From Eubacteriaceae bacterium (GTDB lineage Bacteria > Bacillota > Clostridia > Eubacteriales > UBA1433), in the NCBI GenBank assembly GCA_012797825.1, contig JAAZOI010000230.1, forward strand, positions 1 to 6,988: a stretch of 6,988 nt of DNA, read 5' to 3'. Both the position numbers and the translations under genes were made by a program. The number at the start of each line of letters is the position of its first letter. The stretch's first letter is position 1. The notes under the pieces are model-generated. The model was not told the DNA's origin and did not search any database. It saw only the letters and a program-made list of their open reading frames with translations. Below are positions 4,316 through 6,988 of this stretch, piece by piece.

Positions 4316-4343
4316 TTGTAATATATAAAATTTATGTTAGAAT
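4316..4343 (+). promoter_or_regulatory. Candidate sigma-A promoter with extended -10
   Basis: TTGTAA (4316-4321) is followed after 16 bases by TAGAAT (4338-4343), which is preceded by TG one base upstream (extended -10). Transcription would begin near 4350 and serve the two genes at 4381 and 4737. Confidence 0.42.
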
Positions 4344-4380
4344 ATTTTTATAAATTTAGTTTGATAAAAAGATATGGATT

Positions 4381-4689
4381 ATGGATAGCAAACAGATAAA
4401 CTTGATAGAACAATATTATTCATCCCCTGCTCCAAGCACCGTATATTGCAAAGAATGCGGCTGCGCAATTGACATTGCCGAAAATGAAATGTCATACACA
4501 ATTGATAAAAACAGAGGCAGATTAAAACCGCTTACAATAATTCTGCTTACCGCTGTTGCGATATTATCAGTTGCGCTTTTAATATGCGCCCATATTATAT
4601 CAGACTTAAAAAAGGCTTCGTCAGAAAACAAAGCCCATATTTACATATCGGATACAAAGATTAATTTAGAAGAATTCTATAAATTTTAG
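4381..4689 (+). CDS. Small single-pass membrane protein with N-terminal Cys cluster
   Basis: This 102-residue protein is not a family I recognise. It has a Cys cluster CKECGC (residues 23-28), resembling one half of a zinc ribbon but with no second CxxC. A basic stretch (KNRGRLK) is followed by one strongly hydrophobic segment (51-73, containing Cys69) and a polar C-terminal part. By the positive-inside rule the Cys-rich N-terminus would be cytoplasmic. No convincing ribosome binding site precedes the ATG at 4381, and an ATG at 4374 is in another frame and stops at once, so translation may be weak or the start uncertain. It is followed after 47 bases by a lipoprotein gene with no terminator between, suggesting joint expression. 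Coding status is likely, function unknown. Confidence 0.6.
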   Translation: MDSKQINLIEQYYSSPAPSTVYCKECGCAIDIAENEMSYTIDKNRGRLKPLTIILLTAVAILSVALLICAHIISDLKKASSENKAHIYISDTKINLEEFYKF

Positions 4690-4736
4690 AATATTTAAGC
4701 AGCGAGAGTTTTAACTATTTTTTATGAAGGTAGCGA

Positions 4737-5333
4737 ATGAAAGCAAGAAAAATTATTATCTTCTTTTTAGTAATTTTCTGTTTATTATTGCTAAGCTGCG
4801 GAAGTGAAGACGCTTATAAAAATAAGACAGACATTAAAAATGATTTTTCAATTTATAATGTCCGAATGTCTGAAGGCGTAAATTCACTTAACTTATATGA
4901 AAAAACATATTCAACTTTTTATACAAACTCGAAAAATATTTACATAACCGGCAGATATGAAAACGCTGATACAAATTTAAATATTAAATTTATATTAAAA
5001 TATAATGGAAAAGAAATAAGCAAAAGCACGTTATCATGCAATAAATTTAAATCTGATTTCCGTACATGCTTACACTCCCCGGCTGGATGGAAAACAGGAA
5101 AATACTGCGTTGAAATATATGCAGGCAGTAAAAACGAGCCTGTAAAGTTAATATATTTCACAGTAAAAGCGTCTTATAAATACAGCGGTCCAACTGTGTA
5201 TATAACGAAAACGGGCGCGAAATATCATAGCGGCGGCTGCCGCTGTTTAAGAAAAAGCAAAATACCAATTTCATTAGAAGACGCAAAAAAACGAGGATAT
5301 GACCCTTGCGGCATATGCAAGCCGCCCAGGTAA
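4737..5333 (+). CDS. Predicted lipoprotein with C-terminal Ada-like Cys/His domain
   Basis: This 198-residue protein has a lipoprotein signal: basic MKARK, a hydrophobic core and lipobox LLSC with Cys21 as the lipidation site, so it should sit on the outer face of the membrane. The middle (about 35-145) is rich in predicted beta strands, including IYITGRYENAD and a segment with Cys101, Cys111 and Cys124, and resembles an Ig-like fold. The C-terminus (about 153-198) has His164, Cys168, Cys170 and a final CGIC (191-194). From memory it resembles the Ada-type metal-binding tail on some secreted Firmicute nucleases and ComEC-like proteins. No nuclease motif is visible here. A short GAAGGT precedes the ATG by five bases. 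The lipoprotein call is firm; the zinc-binding call is inference. Confidence 0.78.
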   Translation: MKARKIIIFFLVIFCLLLLSCGSEDAYKNKTDIKNDFSIYNVRMSEGVNSLNLYEKTYSTFYTNSKNIYITGRYENADTNLNIKFILKYNGKEISKSTLSCNKFKSDFRTCLHSPAGWKTGKYCVEIYAGSKNEPVKLIYFTVKASYKYSGPTVYITKTGAKYHSGGCRCLRKSKIPISLEDAKKRGYDPCGICKPPR

Positions 5334-5347
5334 ATGATTTAAAGAAG

Positions 5348-5388
5348 TAACAATTTATAGAAAATTATAAATTCAAGTTATTATTTTG
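5348..5388. terminator. Possible weak hairpin between convergent genes
   Basis: AATTTATA (5352-5359) pairs with TATAAATT (5366-5373), and TAAC (5348-5351) with GTTA (5377-5380) past a three-base bulge. The stem is almost entirely A-T and the T run is poor, so termination here would be weak. It is the only candidate between the lipoprotein gene and the convergent gene. Confidence 0.25.
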
Positions 5389-5815
5389 AAGATTGTGTTT
5401 TAAACAAATATAAAATATTGTTTGAACTTTGCGCATAAAAATTATCGGCAGGCACTGATAATAAATTGTCTTTTCCCACAAGTTTTACCATTACTTCGCC
5501 TTGGCAGGCGCGCAGATCGCATTCAACAACATCACCCGAATAAACGCTAAACGTTATATCGCCGCTTTTATCAGCGGCTTGTTCTATATAATATCCGTTA
5601 ACCATTATTTTTGCGTTTTCATCCGATAAATTAAGCGTAACGCTGTATTGCCTTGGATAGTAATCGCTGCTTTCATACGCAGATATATCTTCGCGCAAAT
5701 CTACAGCGGATACGGGGTTAATTACGTTTCTTGTAATTAGAACCTGAAAAGATACCGTAAGCACCAAAAAGGTAAGCAGCATAGAGCCGACAATTTTTTC
5801 TGTAAGCCGATTCAT
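5381..5815 (-). CDS. Hypothetical membrane-anchored protein downstream of mutS2
   Basis: I do not recognise this 144-residue protein. It begins with a short basic N-terminus and one hydrophobic segment (about residues 9-28), which looks like a signal anchor or uncleaved signal peptide. The rest should therefore lie outside the cytoplasm. That part contains alternating polar/hydrophobic segments suggesting beta structure, for example YSVTLNLSDENAKIMVNGYY (58-76 region) and ITFSVYSGDVVECDLRAC with Cys99 and Cys104. GAGG lies four bases before the ATG. It follows mutS2 on the same strand after an 80-base AT-rich gap with no clear terminator, so it may be read from the mutS2 transcript. No catalytic motif is visible. 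Confidence 0.7.
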   Translation of the reverse strand: MNRLTEKIVGSMLLTFLVLTVSFQVLITRNVINPVSAVDLREDISAYESSDYYPRQYSVTLNLSDENAKIMVNGYYIEQAADKSGDITFSVYSGDVVECDLRACQGEVMVKLVGKDNLLSVPADNFYAQSSNNILYLFKTQSSK

Positions 5816-5895
5816 ATATCCTCACAAAACAAAATAACTATATATATTAAGTATGCGCAAAATATATTTTTTATACAGCCATGCTCTTTTGTATG

Positions 5896-6988
5896 CTAAA
5901 CAAGCTCTACAACAGTAACTCCGCTTCCCCCTTCGGTATATCCTCCCTGCCTGAAGGAGCGCACAAGATTATTGCCCTTTAAAAATTGCTCTGTTTCTTT
6001 TTTTAAAATGCCCTCCCCTTTTCCGTGGATTATCATTACGCTTTTATAACCCGCTATACTTGCGTCATCTAAATATTTGTCAATTTCTTTTATTGCGTCA
6101 ATGCTGTCATACCCGCGTACGTCAATTGAAGTGCCAATTTGTTTTTTCTGGCGTTTTACTGAAGTATATGTTTTTTTGTTTTCTTTTTTTACTTTAGATA
6201 AATTGACCGATGCAAACTTAAGGCGCATTGAGCCTACGGTGACTTCGTATTCTTTTTTGCTGATACGGTTTATAATAGTGCCGTATGAGTTGATACTTTT
6301 AATATAAACCTCGTCTCCGGGCTCATACTTTCCGTCATCTTTAACTTCAATATCATTTTCTTTTATATTCTTATCTGGTTTAAGCTCATCCGAAAGATGC
6401 CTTAAGCGGCTTCTTATTTCTTCGGCGTCTTTTATGTTTGCTTCCGCTCCCGATTTTAAGTCTATCAGCTGTGATATTAATGCATTGCTTTCTTTGTTTG
6501 CTTTTGAAATTATCCTCTGCGCTTCTGTTTTAGCTTCATTTATCAGACTGTCTTTTTTATCAGTAATTTGTTGCTTTTCTTCCTTCGCGTCATTATAATA
6601 CTGCTCCGCATTTTTAAGTTTTTGCTCTGCGAGGCGCGCATATTCTTCCGCTTTAGCTTGTTTTTCTTTTATTGTTTTGAGTATTTGCTCAAAACTTTCG
6701 TCTTCGCTGCTAATGTAGCTTCTTGCTTTTTTAAGTATTTCATCACCAAGCCCGAGTCTTGAAGCTATTTTAATTGCGTTGGATTCTCCGGGCAGCCCTA
6801 TTGTCAGTTTATATGTAGGCATTAAAGTTGACACGTCAAATTCTACGCTTGCGTTAATTGCGCCGTCTTTTATCAGGGCGTATTTTTTGAGTTCCGAATA
6901 ATGTGTGCTGATAAACGCTTTAGAGCCTTTTTCAAGTATCATATCAATAATTGCCATGCCTAAAGCCGCGCCTTCCTGCGGGTCAGTG
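5896..6988 (-). CDS. mutS2: MutS2 family protein, C-terminal part (5' end beyond window)
   Basis: This is the last 363 codons of a MutS2, normally close to 790 residues; the frame stays open to the window edge. Reading inward from the edge, it starts at TDPQEGAALGMAIID, the segment just after Walker B. The switch-region STHYSELKKYA follows, counted as residues 17-27 from the Met at 6957. Then come a long coiled coil (about 85-195), a KOW/SH3-like segment (about 212-255) and an Smr domain (about 277-353) with DVRG and HGKGEG. MutS2 of B. subtilis acts on collided ribosomes, and other homologues suppress recombination; the Smr domain is nuclease-like. It ends with TAG, and an unrecognised membrane protein gene follows in the same direction. 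Confidence 0.95.
   Translation of the reverse strand, partial: TDPQEGAALGMAIIDMILEKGSKAFISTHYSELKKYALIKDGAINASVEFDVSTLMPTYKLTIGLPGESNAIKIASRLGLGDEILKKARSYISSEDESFEQILKTIKEKQAKAEEYARLAEQKLKNAEQYYNDAKEEKQQITDKKDSLINEAKTEAQRIISKANKESNALISQLIDLKSGAEANIKDAEEIRSRLRHLSDELKPDKNIKENDIEVKDDGKYEPGDEVYIKSINSYGTIINRISKKEYEVTVGSMRLKFASVNLSKVKKENKKTYTSVKRQKKQIGTSIDVRGYDSIDAIKEIDKYLDDASIAGYKSVMIIHGKGEGILKKETEQFLKGNNLVRSFRQGGYTEGGSGVTVVELV

Noticed and set aside
6077..6762. Plus-strand open frames opposite mutS2
   Set aside because: They are antisense shadows of a well-conserved MutS2 reading frame and translate to Phe/Leu-rich sequence without family features.

Overview
The window looks like chromosomal DNA from an endospore-forming, low-GC member of the Firmicutes, most likely a Clostridia-type anaerobe. 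It is AT-rich, with strong AGGAGG-type ribosome binding sites and hairpin/T-run terminators. It carries alpha/beta-type small acid-soluble spore proteins (SASPs), the Firmicute asp23-nusB pair and mutS2. I cannot assign a genus from the sequence alone.

Region 1 (1-1829, + strand) is a tandem array of six SASP-family genes. Four have their own promoter-like block and a terminator (69-257, 372-557, 767-955, 1624-1800). The other two form a bicistron (1079-1276, then the divergent 1305-1493). The sixth gene encodes only 58 residues and is easily missed. Five aligned upstream blocks share CCAG-(T/C)(T/G)TA, 17 bases, (C/T)A(A/G)AATA, which resembles a sporulation sigma-G promoter. The first two genes share an exactly identical 79-base leader. 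Only one of the six proteins (1079-1276) keeps the Glu normally found at the germination-protease cut site.

Region 2 (1828-3299) holds a minus-strand MerR-type HTH plus coiled-coil protein that converges on the SASP array. Divergent from it is a short asp23-nusB operon ending in a strong terminator. The start of the asp23 gene is internal to the longest open frame and is fixed by its ribosome binding site.

Region 3 (3300-4297) is a two-gene operon of paralogous Hsp20 small heat-shock proteins, preceded by a weak promoter match resembling the SASP promoters. Region 4 (4300-5333) has a small single-pass membrane protein with a Cys cluster, followed by a lipoprotein whose C-terminus is a His/Cys domain resembling Ada-type zinc sites.

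Region 5 (5381-6988, minus strand) contains the C-terminal part of MutS2 (end of the ATPase, coiled coil, KOW/SH3-like segment, Smr domain), cut by the window edge, followed by an unrecognised membrane-anchored protein. The clearest theme is spore biology: SASPs coat and protect spore DNA, and the HTH/coiled-coil protein and the Hsp20 pair may also belong to the sporulation programme, although that link is inference. I see no mobile element, CRISPR array, tRNA or rRNA.
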